Below are positions 23,653-36,600 of a stretch of 64,000 nt of DNA, piece after piece. Within the stretch, counting starts at the first letter, position 1. The number at the start of each line of letters is the position of its first letter. This DNA comes from Paralichthys olivaceus. Lineage: Eukaryota; Chordata; Actinopteri; Pleuronectiformes; Paralichthyidae. A model generated the notes under the pieces. The model was not told the DNA's origin. It saw only the letters and a list, made by a program, of their open reading frames with translations, and searched no databases. The stretch covers positions 6,355,001 through 6,419,000 of the forward strand of contig NC_091095.1 in the NCBI RefSeq assembly GCF_024713975.1. Reading direction: 5' to 3'. The position numbers and the translations under genes were made by a program.

Positions 23653-26600
23653 TTGCTATGCTATCGTGGACATCATTTTATCCTAGGAGAATAAAAGAAG
23701 CTCTGGAAAGCCACTCTACCAGAGTGCAGTGAGACGTCACAGTTATATAACAGCAAATCAGGAGGTTTGTAACTGTAATACCATTTGTAGACAGGTGGGG
23801 GCGTTGTTTACTTCAGAGCTGACACCAGTGTCATTCATGAACCTTTTTTCCTGTTTCTATGGATGAATCCTGGTTCAGAGTTTAACATGTCTCATCTTAA
23901 GTCTCTCTTTCAACCTTCTATTATTTGAGGTTGTTACCATTTGAATAATTTAGAATGTAAATCTATTTTATTTGACTCTTGCCTCATCTGAAATATTTTT
24001 CAACAATCATACTTCACTTACCCCCGTTGTCAGATTTCTGTGAGATATCAGGAATCTTCCAGAGGATTCTTTGCTGCTCAGTGTTCCTGTCAGGAAACAA
24101 AAAAAAGACCAGTGAAGAAACCTGTCGCTCAATTATTACGCTTCACATTTGAAACTGGACAAAAGTGAAAAATGTAACTGTACCACGCAGCAGGAGGTAA
24201 GACAGCCTGTAGTTTCGAAACCCCTCCGTCGACAGGGACGAGGAACTGAACATTGTTCAGCGTCATCGGCGTCGACATGGCCTCGCCGTTGTATTTGTAG
24301 TCTATTCTCAGGTCCGTGCTGGTGGGCTCACACCGCCAGCTCACTGCCAGGTTCAGAGGAGTGGACTGGTGGCCCTGCGAAGACACCTGACAGAGATACA
24401 ACGTGGAGTCGCTTCTGCATCAAAGCAATTCACCCACATTTCAACATCCTGTTGTGTTGAGCTCATTCCTGCACCTGTGAAACTATGTTTAACAAATAGC
24501 AGCCACGGTGAGTGTTCTCCAGTCCGACACTGAGAGGAAGTGAGGGTTGTTTTTACTTCCGTTGTATATTTCAGAAAGTAACTGTGATCTTATTGATATC
24601 AAGTCACGGTTCCTGAGTTTACCTGATACTTCAGCATGTCGACGTTGTAGTACGTCGCCTGCGGCTTCTGCTCCGACACTTTTTTTAAGTGGGATATCAG
24701 GTTTGGCATGTTCACCCAGAAGTCCTTGGCATCGGCCTTGGCTTGTGTGGTGGTGTCACTGGTGGGGAAACATGAAAACACTTGAATCTGATCCTGGTGA
24801 TTTTCTAACCTGGTGAACCTCGTACGTCAAATGTAAAGTGCTGAACGTATTTCATTGACATTGGTCAGAATTTTGAATAATGACTCATAAGACATCATGT
24901 GGGAAAAGCTCAATTTTAACAGCTTCTTGCTTTTGTAAAATAAAAGCCAACAAAATTTTATTTGCAAAGAATCATACTTACAGTTACAGTATATACTGGA
25001 TTTTTTATATATTTGTTTTTGGCTTCATTTATATATTTTATTATAATTAACATATTTTCACACAAGCTTGTTTTTTTACATACATGTATTTATATTTATT
25101 GTAATTCTCATGATATGTATATATTTCTGTTCTTGTCTGTAATGAAACAATAATTATTCTGCTGTAAAGCGTTGCACTTATAAGCATTAAAAGTAGTTTC
25201 CCACCGAACAGATTTTTTTAAATTTTAGAACAGGTGCAAACATGAATCAGAGAAGCTCGATCAACAAAAACTGACCTTGGCTCAGTGCAGTTGTTCTGAA
25301 AACTCAGATGAACTCAGTGACTCAACATGTGATCTGCACTTGAATCTGAAATGATCTCACTGAGCTTTACTCATCCTCACTAGTCATCACTTAACTCGTT
25401 CAGACGTTTTATTTTCCGTATATGAAGCAAATTGACTTTGCTCTGTAAGAAATAATCTCTGCTTGAATATTAAATATCATTAATAGTTAAAAAAAAGGAT
25501 TTATTGTGTGGAAACGTTATTATGATGAAATATATTATGACAAATGAATTAGAAAATGTTTACATCTTAAAAACATATCTGTATGTACATATACTGTATG
25601 AGGTTACATGAGGCATGCTCTTAAAGTGAAATTATTGTTACTAAAGTAAATTAAAACGCACTGTGAGAACAAATACTTGGTTTAATAAAGTTAAATTATG
25701 ACAGAAAAAAATATGGCTACTCTCAAGTAGACATTAAAAGAGGTCAGTTTCTTTTCTGCCTCAGTTAAAACTGTGTATTGATAAATTCCCTCTGAGGGTG
25801 AGGTGCTGAATTCACTGCAGTGTCATTACCAGCAGAGGAGCTGGGGGTTAGGCAGCACATGCTCCAGTCGGCTGTAGTTGGTTATGCTGAAGGTTAGCAC
25901 GGCGGGGGACGGGTTATTGGCAAAGTGCCGCGTAATTCCCGCCGGAAACGACAAAACCATCTCACCTATGATCTTCACGACACACCTGAGAGGAGAAGGA
26001 CACGGTTAGAGAAAGACAGGACGGACAGAAAGAGAGAGAGACACTGCAAAAAATACAGTATCACCAAATTACCTTGCATATTTTGTTTGTCAGCAAGATT
26101 ACACAACACTACTTGATGGAGTTGTATAGGTGTCGGTGAGGGAAGAACCCATTCCATTTTAGTGTGGATCCGAATTAGGAAGCGGGTCCACAACTTTCTT
26201 TTCCACTTATTTAACATTACGATATTTCGATCTTTCTTTTTTTTGGACATTTTCACTGATTTACCAGGGATGAAGAAAAATAATCTGCCACATTTAGCGG
26301 ACTGATATCCATGTGTGTGTAATGTGGGCCTTGGTGGACAAATTCAGATGTTTGTCTGCGGCTTCGTATATTCAGCATTTTGTAAAAAAGGCACTGGTAT
26401 TATCATTTAGTCAGAGTTTAAAAAACTCTGGACATTTTGGAAACACTGGAAAATCCACTGGCAAATGATCCAAAGCAGATTCATTACTTTCAGTGCTGCT
26501 GTGTTGCTTTTTAAACGCTGTGGCTGTAAAATGTGTCTTAGTGAGCTGAAGAATCTGTTGACGTACTTGCTGGGGTCGGCTCCTTTGAAGAAGGAATTGA

Positions 26601-27563
26601 CTGTCTCTGTGAAAGCAGCGGCCACGGGAAGAGTGTCCTGAGCCCCCATGGTGAGAGGACTGGGCCCTCTGGAGCAGCCTGGACGTAACACACACAGACA
26701 GATACACACAACGCACACACACAGTTAAGTTAACTGATCAAGACAAGAAACACAATCAAACATTTCTCAAAAAAGTATGTTTCTCTTTTTCTTTACAGAC
26801 AAAGTCACAGCTACATTAAAAAAATAATATAAATATTTCAGCCAAAGCTCTTAAATAAAATAATATCAGCATAAAATACAAGCAACTGATATTTTGCATG
26901 TTCCGATCCCAATTTCAGGGCTCTACACTCTTCTTAACCCATAATTTGTGGGTGAATGAGGGAACAAAACGTGTGAAACTTTGAAAGTATTAGAAATGAG
27001 AAGAAATATCAATGTTAGTAAGGATGTATGGAAACAGCAGGTAAAGTGTGTAGAAGATACCGATTTCTCTCTGCTCTTTGACTGTGAGACGCAAACAAAT
27101 TCCAAATATCCCCCTTTAATTCATAGCGTTTAAACAGTGGACACTCGCATCTGCTTTTAAAAATTGAATAAGCACCGGCATATGACAGAGAATAGATACG
27201 GAAGATGCATGCTTATTCCAGACGTGCTGTTAAAGCTGAATTATTAAGAGTAGATCAAGAAAAGGATCAGAGAGCTCTGAAGATGAAACAAAAAAAGAAA
27301 ATGACCAAAAGAAAAATAGAGATTAGTAAAATACCGAAGAACCACGATTCTTCGGGGAATGAAAGGTGGTCAGCTCAGACAAAATGAGAAAGAACGAGAA
27401 GTATGACAGTGATGCGTAGTTGACCGCATATGAGAGGGCTCAGCCAGGGGTTAGCATGGTGTGGGTTAGGGTGATGGAGGGACTACAAAGAAGAAGAGGA
27501 GAAGGAAAGAAGGGCCAGGGCAGGGAGGGCAGAGGTGAAGCTTGCACAAATGAGTCTTGCAAG

Positions 27564-27603
<40 letters not shown>

Positions 27604-30600
27604 TGTAAGTGTGTGTGTGTACATGTGCGTGTGTGTACATGTGCGTGTGTGTACACTAACCCTGGTGCAGAGAGAACTTACCTTCAAAGGTTAAATAAAA
27701 CTTCCCTCTGTCAAACCATACAAGGGATGGCTGGTCATTCTCTGTGTGGGGTGGAGGGGTGGAGGGAGGAAGGGATGAGGAGAGAAAGGACGAGGAGGAA
27801 TAGGGATGAGAGGGAGGGGAGTGGGTGAGAGGGGGAAGGGGGAGAGAAGGACAGTAGCGTGAGTCTCACATGGCAGGTCTATCACACGGCACGGTGAGGT
27901 GAAAGGTGGAGGTGGTGGTCGGGGGGAGAGAGGGAGAAAGGGGCCCGGACACCCCCACAACATGTGACAGCATGGGTGAGACGGGATGTTTTTTATCATG
28001 GGTGTTGTAAAGGTGTGCGAGGAGAGGTGGTGCTCAGGTGGAGTTTGCTGGAGAGGGCCAGGCGTGCTGCTGCTGCTGGAGGTTGGCTGAGCAAGATGCA
28101 GGAGAGAGGAGGCTGTGGAGCTGCTCCCTGAGGAGACGTGTGGTGTCTGCCAGTTTCAGGAGCAGCAGTCGGTGTTTTCTCCAAAGTGCAACACAAGAAA
28201 AAGGTAATCCTGCAACCAGGTGATGCTCAAAACTGGCACTAGTCTCTTGATCCTCTCACATTTTCCTCCAGGTGCAGCACTTTCTTTACCACACATCACA
28301 GTTTTTAAATTAAACAAAAACAGCAGAAATGCTAAAAACCTGTAACGAGCGATCACAGGGAGAAGTTTCTTTGCTTCAAGGGGACACAAGCCAATAAAGG
28401 CTAATTACTGATTGTCTGGCAAGAAATAAGACTTGGTGGGTTTTCAACTTCTGAATTGAAACACATGGCACCAGACCACATGCGTTTTGTATGAGACTGC
28501 AGCAACACAACACCTCGCACAATGTCAAATATGCAATGTTTCATCGTTAAACACTTAAAGCAGAGTGGGCTTCTTCTCGTCCTCACTCTTGTTGTGTAGT
28601 GGGGTCCCATCAGTAAAGGTGTGCTGCTGAGAGAGTGTTGGATGATGGAACGATGAGAACAACGCCGGGCTTTATGGAGAGAACAAAAGGGCAGGTGCTT
28701 AGATGGGGGGGGGGGGGATTTCTATGGCTAAAGAGTGCGTGAGTGACAGGTGTGAAAGGTGGACGCCGGGGTCGAGTGTGGGAGTCGACAGATGCTTCTC
28801 GGCCGGTGGAGATTGGTTGAACTTGAGGCTGTGTCGTGCTATTACAGCGGTACACAGGAGGATCGCATGAATACCAAACAGCTGCTCGCTGCCTAATTTG
28901 GCCTAATTCTCATGCCAGACTTCAAACAACTCAGTAAGCAGCAGCTCTGATGGTATCCATGAGAGTGTGTGTGTGTGTGTGTGTGTTTGTGAAAGCGAGA
29001 AAGACATGGATCTCAAGGGCCCACAGATAAGGAGCTCTTCATACATGGTGGTTGAACTCACAGCACACAAACACTCAGATGCAGCGTTGTGGTGCAGACT
29101 CAGAACCGAGGTACCTGGGAGTGCACTGCACCGCATGACATGTGTCACCGAGAGAAGAGCCAGGAGGTTGCCATGGTGACACGGCAAGAAAAGCGACTGA
29201 TGCACAGTCATAAAACAGAGAGAAAAGTCTCACACGTGGGCAAACGGTCAAAGGGGAGGACACTTCCTTGAGAGGCAAAATGTTGCAATAGATGCAGTTT
29301 TTTTTGCATCAACACAAGGGAGAATATGTGTGAAGGAAACAGGTGGAATAAGAATGAGTAGAGACAGAGACAGAAAGAGAGACAAAGAAAGAGACAGAGA
29401 GAGAGAGAGAGAGAGAAAGAGAGACAGAGAGAGAGAAAGGCAGTCATAGCTATTAAAAGCTTTAGAAATATGTATGGAGGTATGACTTGAGCAAAACAAT
29501 GACGGAAAATGGTGATTTCACTGCCACTTTAAAGAAGAAAAGAAATGAATGTGAGTTATGTCCCTATATCTTTGAGTAAAACCTGAAGTGGACTTGTCAA
29601 ATAAGTGGGTTCGACACAAAGATCTTTTTATATTTCTGGCTGAAAGAAATCTTGTTCTCTCTCTCCTACCACCTGTGCTCTTGACAGGCTTTAGTCAGGA
29701 AAGTACAAAAACAATCAGCGATGGCCTTTACCCTCCAGTGTCAAGTGCACTCTGGGTAAAGAGCATCACACAGATGGAACACAGGGACGCACCCCCCCTG
29801 AACCCGTCCCCCACTTCACTCCTCTTCCTGAAGGGAATCGTTACTATACCTGCAAACGCATCAAAGTGTCTCTCAAACGTGGGCAGTTTGTCTACATAAG
29901 CATCGTCTTCTGACCGAGCAAAGGACAAATAGAGAGTAGAGAGACAAACAAATGGCAGAAACAAAACAGAAAAAAATTTAACAAATGAAAGAAATTATTC
30001 GTAAAGTAAAAAAATATCAAAAAAGTACTGTCATGCCAACAAAATAAAAAAATAATGTGTATAAAACATAAATGTGGAGAAAATTAAATAACACTGAAAG
30101 GGTAAAAAGGGCAGTTTTAGAATTAAAATTGTCTCCACACATTTTACATTAATGTGAAGTTCATCAACTGTTATTGTGTCATTTATTCACTAAAGGTTTG
30201 TGGAGAGTGTTTGTGCATTAAAATTATCACCCTGCTTCATATTCACATCTTTCACTCTTACTGCAGCTTACATGAATACAACTATCATTTGATGATGGAC
30301 CGTCATTGCTGGAATGAAAATTAAAAAATGAATAAATAAATGAATTGAAACAAACTGCGTGACTCATTTTCATACTCGGAGCAGGAGGAAGGTCGGGGCC
30401 GATGCTTAAAATCAATAATAAGCTTTTAATTTTAGACACGAGCAGCTGAACTCAGCAGCGGTGGAAAAGCTTTGGTGACGGCTGACGGGGAACTCACCTG
30501 ACACAGACACGGACAGCTCTTTGCCCACGGTGGGGGTGGTGGCGGCACTCATAGAGTTGGTGGAGGAGATGGAGGAGGTGCTCTCGGCCCGCGCCAATGG

Positions 30601-33600
30601 GGCGATGGGAGGCGGGCTGGCTGAGTGGACCGGCGGGCTGAACGCACGATTCTGAAACAAAATTGAAAATGGGCTAGAGTTGAGTGTTCATGGAATAATG
30701 AGAGGAAGCACTGATCGGGATAAACCTAGTTCTGCATGGACAATAAAACGAAACAAAACTGACCTGGCACTCATCAGAGCGCCCACCTCCACAAATACGG
30801 TTGAAATTAAAACGTAAAAACTGGTTCTTACCACATCTCCTACAGTGGGTTTCCCAGGAGGAAGTTTGGGCCTTGAGGGGGGGCGAGGTGGAGGTGGTGG
30901 TGGGGTGGGGTCGACTGATGAAGGAGTTGCAGGTCGCACCGGAGAGGAGGAACCTGCAGGAAGGAGCAGAAATACAAAAGTTCAATAAGATCGCTGCATC
31001 GGCTCAGTTGTCAAAGGCAATTTTAAGGTTCAGTATTTTTCCCCAGGACATTTTATAATGCAGACGAGAGGAGCTGGAGATCAAACCACCTTCTGGTTAG
31101 CAGACGACCACGCTTGTTATCATCTTGAAGTGACATTGTTATTTTCACCATTTCAAGCTGTATAGAAAAACTGCTCACCGCTACTCGTGCCAGCAGCTCC
31201 AGAAGTGGGACCGGGTGAGGACACCACTGCCCTGTACGTGGGTGGAGGAGGTGGGGGAGGTGTGGTCCGGCTCCCCTTGCTAGCATCTTTGGGCGAGCTG
31301 ACAGTTTCACCGGCGTCTTCTTTGGGTGGGGTGGTGTCTGTGTTCCTGGGCTGTTCTGTGTGAGACAGGGCAAGGGGTGGAAGGACAGAGCGCGTTGCAG
31401 GCTCCTCAGAAGGAGGACTCCCTGCCGGAGGGGTGCTTGCTTTAGCAGCAGAAGCCGGTGGGTCATTTGCAGGTGAGGCGAGCGGAGGGGGAGATGAAGC
31501 GGGGGGAGATGCAAGCTCCTTTGGTGGTGCATGGGGTGGCGAGGTGGCTGTTGTGAGAGGATTGTGGTCTTCAGGTGTGGAAGGACCCGAAGGGACAGGA
31601 GGTGCAGCAGGGTCCTCTGAGGGAGACGGGGAAGTTGGTAGAGGGGGGACTACGTCGTTTTTCGGTGGTGGGGAGATAGGGAGAGGCGGTGCAGCGTCGC
31701 CTGGAGGAGGTGGTGATGTAGGTAAGGGAGGGGCAGGAGACTCAGGTGGAGGCGGGGAGGCTGGTAACGGAGGTGCTGGTTCCTCTGGAGGAGGCGGGGA
31801 GGAACGGAGCGGAGGGGTAGGGTCCTTTGGTTGAGGCGTCTGGTTCGAAGATTCTTCACTGAAGCAGACCCACGTGTCACCTGTATCCTCGCCAGCAGGG
31901 GGCGCCTGCTCCGGTCCAAAAAGATTGTCCAAGTCTGCTATCAAGGGCTTCCTGCCGCCTGCTTCTGTCAGTGCTTCTGAAACACAGATAACAGCCGACC
32001 AATCAGAGGCAAATAGAGGGAGGTGAAACATCACAGAGCGAGTGGACTGACTGACAGAGAACGTTAAAGGATAAAGAATCTGCTGAGATCAAATGTAAAA
32101 GCCGGAGGGATATAACTGCAAGAAGATTTCTTACCAGCGTCATCTGCAGAGGGAGGGCCAGTCGTCACAGGCGAGGTTGGGACATTCTTGGGTGGAAGTG
32201 GAGGAGGTGCTGCAATGATAGAAGTGCAACAATTAATGGTCCTGACATTTTTAACACGTAACTCCAAGATTAGCAGTGAATCCTTAAGGGCAAGGTCTGT
32301 TTAAAAACACATCATTGAAATTCATGTCAGGCTGCATACACAGCAAAAATAAAAAGGTTTGTGGATGCGGTTCTAACAAGACAGAAAATCTTTTACAGGT
32401 ATTATTTCTTCTTGCCAAACACAACCGAGACAACCTGAAGGAGAAGGTGTAATCCCACAAACCAACCACCATGCAACACAGTACAACCACCACCATGCCA
32501 AATGCGAGGAGGAGGCGGTGAGGAGGGAGGCGGACCATTTGGTTGTGAAATGGATGATGTTATCTCCTGAGTGCGTCGGTATGAACGATGAAGGGGTCAT
32601 GAGGTGAACTGATGGGTCTGTGAAGTCATTCCAGGGAAAATAGGAAGTGCGGCACAATATGCAGAGATTTATAAAACTTACTTCCTGTTGGGAAGGACCT
32701 TGTCAAAGAGGATTCTGGCTCTGACAGAGGGGTACCCCACGCATCGGACTCAGACAGTACCACTAAGTTCAGGAGGGGGGACAGAACCAAGTCAGGGGCA
32801 TTAGCACCAAAACATGTCATGATTTCTTACTGTTTAAGGATTGAAAGAGGAAAAGGTTTAAAAGTGACAAGAGCAAAGATTAATATGACGATAAAAATAA
32901 AGATCAGCCTCAGAGAGCCAGAGTTTTAATTTCACTAGTGTTCTCTTGCTGATTGAATATCAATGCTGAGATGTTACAGCTCTGCAGTATGCAACTCAAA
33001 CTGCAAACAGCTAAAAATGTGGCTTCAACCCAGTTCAAGTTGAGCCACACAGGTGACAAAGTTGAAACATAAACATTTGCATTTCTTCAAATGCAGTTAA
33101 GCAATATGACAAATATGTGCAGAAAAAGATGCTTCAATGATTTTATTTACATTATTTAACCAGAGGACGCTACCTGCTGTAATAATTTTGGCATCATAGA
33201 GTTAAAGTATATCCAAAAATTACATATTTTGTTGATTTTGGACGTGGCAGCAAACAAAATTTCCAGATTAATGCACTCAAAGTTTCCAACTCAAAAAATA
33301 GTAAAAATAAATACTTAACTGGTAAATACAACTGTGCGTCATCAACAAAGCAGTGAAAAAAGATTTTATGTGAAATAAGATTTAATGTCTAGGTATAAAG
33401 TGGCCAAATGGCAGCATACACAGTAAAAGTAAAATCGGTAGACGCCTATGGGGGCAATGGGAGATGAAAAGAATTAGTTCTCCTGACCTATGTTCTACTA
33501 GAAGCGTATAACTAACGCCCGATCTCGCCATTATCAAGAAAGTGAAAAAGAATCCCTGGATCTGCCCTTTTATCTGGATCTACTCCAAAACTTAGGAAGT

Positions 33601-36600
33601 TGTGTAACAGTTAAGAGCTCCTCTACAGCCGGCATCACTAGATCCTACTGGATTGGCAGTGTGCACATGAACGTGACCTCCGAGTGCCAATTTCAACTTT
33701 GACCTTAGCAGAGGCAGATGGAGTGAGTCCACCACTGCACAGTGTGCCTGGGGGAAGAACAATGATGTCAGAGAAATAGGTGAGAGGGAGGGGGAGAGAG
33801 GGAGAGAATATCCGCTATGACAGCAAAGCAGGGTTTATCTGGAAGCCTTAGAGAGAGAGGGAAAATGTGTGTTCACATTTTTATGGTGTCGCTAACAAGT
33901 TTAGACAAAAACAAGGCTGATAAGAGCGATCAAGAGTAAAACTTTTTAAAAACCAGAGATCCTCTAAACATCCTCCTGGTGGGCTGCATGTGTGAAAGGA
34001 AATGTTGGACAGGACCCCGGGACTTTCTGCAGATTTTCTCAAGCAAACCACCTCCAGAAAATCCAAAGGAGCCACTGTGGGAGCACAGCAGGAGAACCTC
34101 CGCAGACTTTACTACGAGCGAGTGAGGGGGTTGATGACGTTTCTAACACTACATAGATACAAAAATGCAAAATAAAAAAAGATACAAATATCTCAGGATG
34201 AAAAAGTGGGGCCATATTGCAGGAGACACGAACGAAGATGTCTTTGGTTTTGGTGAAAACAGCCTCCTCAGAGAGTCCAGACCAGATTCTACAGACATCC
34301 TCAAGAGTTCATGTGTGAAAACAGCTTAAGTGACAAAGACGCAGGAGGAGAGATACCTTCAGTTTTCTGTTCTCCGAAAGATGTATCCAAAGGAGGCCCG
34401 AATAAGGCTGTGGTGTCTTCAGAGACTGGTGTTGGTTGACTGCTGCCACAGAAGAAAGACAAACAGGAGAAGATGCTTTTAGAGAATCACTTATTAAACA
34501 TTTATTAATGCACCTTGTTGCCTCTCATCAGCATGTGATAGGTCACAATTATAATTTATTTCCTATATTTTATTATATCATCAAAACTGGTCTGTGCTCA
34601 ATCCAGCTACATGTGCTGTTAAGTGAAAGAAGGTGAGCTGTGATCCATCCAACGGATTCTGCATATTCACATGAAGAGTTTATAGAAATTAGTGTTAATT
34701 AATTGAGTTTTATAGTTTAATCTCAAAAATATATTCTTTATGGCACTTTGTTTTGTCATTCAAATATTAGTTTGTATTTTGGGATATAACAGCTGTCTTT
34801 TGACAGCACAGAGCAAAAAGAGAAGCTGGAAATAAACTATGGCTGTGGTATTTATTTTCTATAATTCATTTTTGCCGTTGATTCCCAGTATGTGTCTGTT
34901 CTGTGCTTTAGTCCGTTCTCTCTGTTTCAGTTTGTTTTCAGTGTGGAATGTCCCTGCTTGTATTTATATGTGAAACATTTTATTTTTCATGTGGTGCCCG
35001 TCTTGACCAGGACTCCCTGGCAGAAGAGATATTGTATCTCAATGTGACGTTCCTGGTTAAATAAAGCATTAAATTAAATGTGGACAGAAAACATTTACCT
35101 GACTTTGTTATATCTGTATGATGGCTCCAGCATTAACTACACTGGACAGACAACAGATACATGATGACCCTGAAAACCAGCTTTGGAGCAAACAGAAACA
35201 GCCATATAAAATGAGCTAATGTCCACTCATATCTATGGGACTAACCATGACAAACAACTATAAAACTATATATTCTGTTTTTTGAGCATTCGTGCTTAAA
35301 GAATCTGTGATAAAATTGCCACAGCACAAAGCACTTTACAGTGTTGTTGGGCAGATTAGCACAGTGACAGCCTCTCAGTGACTGTGCTTTTAAAATTGGC
35401 CGATAAACACAACAAAATGTACCACACTGTATATATGTAAAATACAAAATTTCCATGTAACTTTATTACATAAGTTCAGTGTAAAGAGTCACATTTAATG
35501 ATGTGTTCTCTATCATGTAGATTCGTGTCATTAACTCAAATAGATTGAGAGTGATTTGATTAAATTAAGTTAAACTCATAAATAAATAATATAATAAACA
35601 TGCAATTTATTTGATCAAATCAAGCTATTTGACTTATTCACACTAACTCAACATAATGAAAACACCTCATTAAATGTGACCTCTATCACTGAACTTATGT
35701 AATAAAACTTTAATATGAAATTGAAATATGTTAAGTCAATAGTTATTTTCTTGACTGCACTTTAAAAACTAAAGCTATTTGGTATGTGAATGGTGTTCAC
35801 TGTACGAGGTGAAAGATTTAAAGATTTATTGCCGCTATTACTGTTTTAGTTAATACAGAAGTAACTCCACATCCCATTTAGGGTCCTGGATGATCAGACA
35901 TTGACATTTTTATGAATCACCTGCAGTTTGATTTGCTACAGAGCAAAAATATGATGAAAGTAAGAAGCAGCATGATTAACAGAAAGATCAACAGGACAGA
36001 CGTGAGGAGAAGTGACATGTAGCACATGTAAACACACACAACACCTCTAGGGGTTGTGGTTTGCACTGAACCATGTGATGAAACAGTGTATAGGCACCTG
36101 GGGGGTTGTGGTGCTGGAGCTGGTGTGGGGGCCACAGTGGGAAGAGTGGGGACGATGCGTCTCGGTCTGGCAATCTCCTCGCCTGGAACCCAAATTAAAA
36201 CAGTTAACCACCATGACTACATCCAAATTCAGCATCATTAAAGAAGAGAGGGTCGGAGGTGCGACCGGGCTGATACTCACTGGACGTGTTTCTTTTCAAA
36301 CCCTGTAACAGGAACAAAAGACAGTGTCACCACCGAGGTGCTACAGGTGTGTTCTAATGGTGAGTCTATGTACAACACTTGCACACACATTGAAAAAGAT
36401 TATCATTTTCTTTTAATTCTGATAAAGCTGTGTAGTTTAAACACAACAGTGATGCAGGATCTATACTGGTGAAGGTCAGAGGGATCCACAGCTTTGCAAC
36501 ACACACGTCAAATGTTGCAGGGAACAATGTACGCTCTTAAAAAGTGGAAATACTATTCTTTGCTTTACACTTCAACTTTGGATCCTAAGGTTATATACCT

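Noticed and set aside
31433-31834. 133-residue Gly-rich plus-strand ORF
   Set aside because: It is the antisense shadow of the GC-rich proline-rich sgip1 exon, with no domain of its own.
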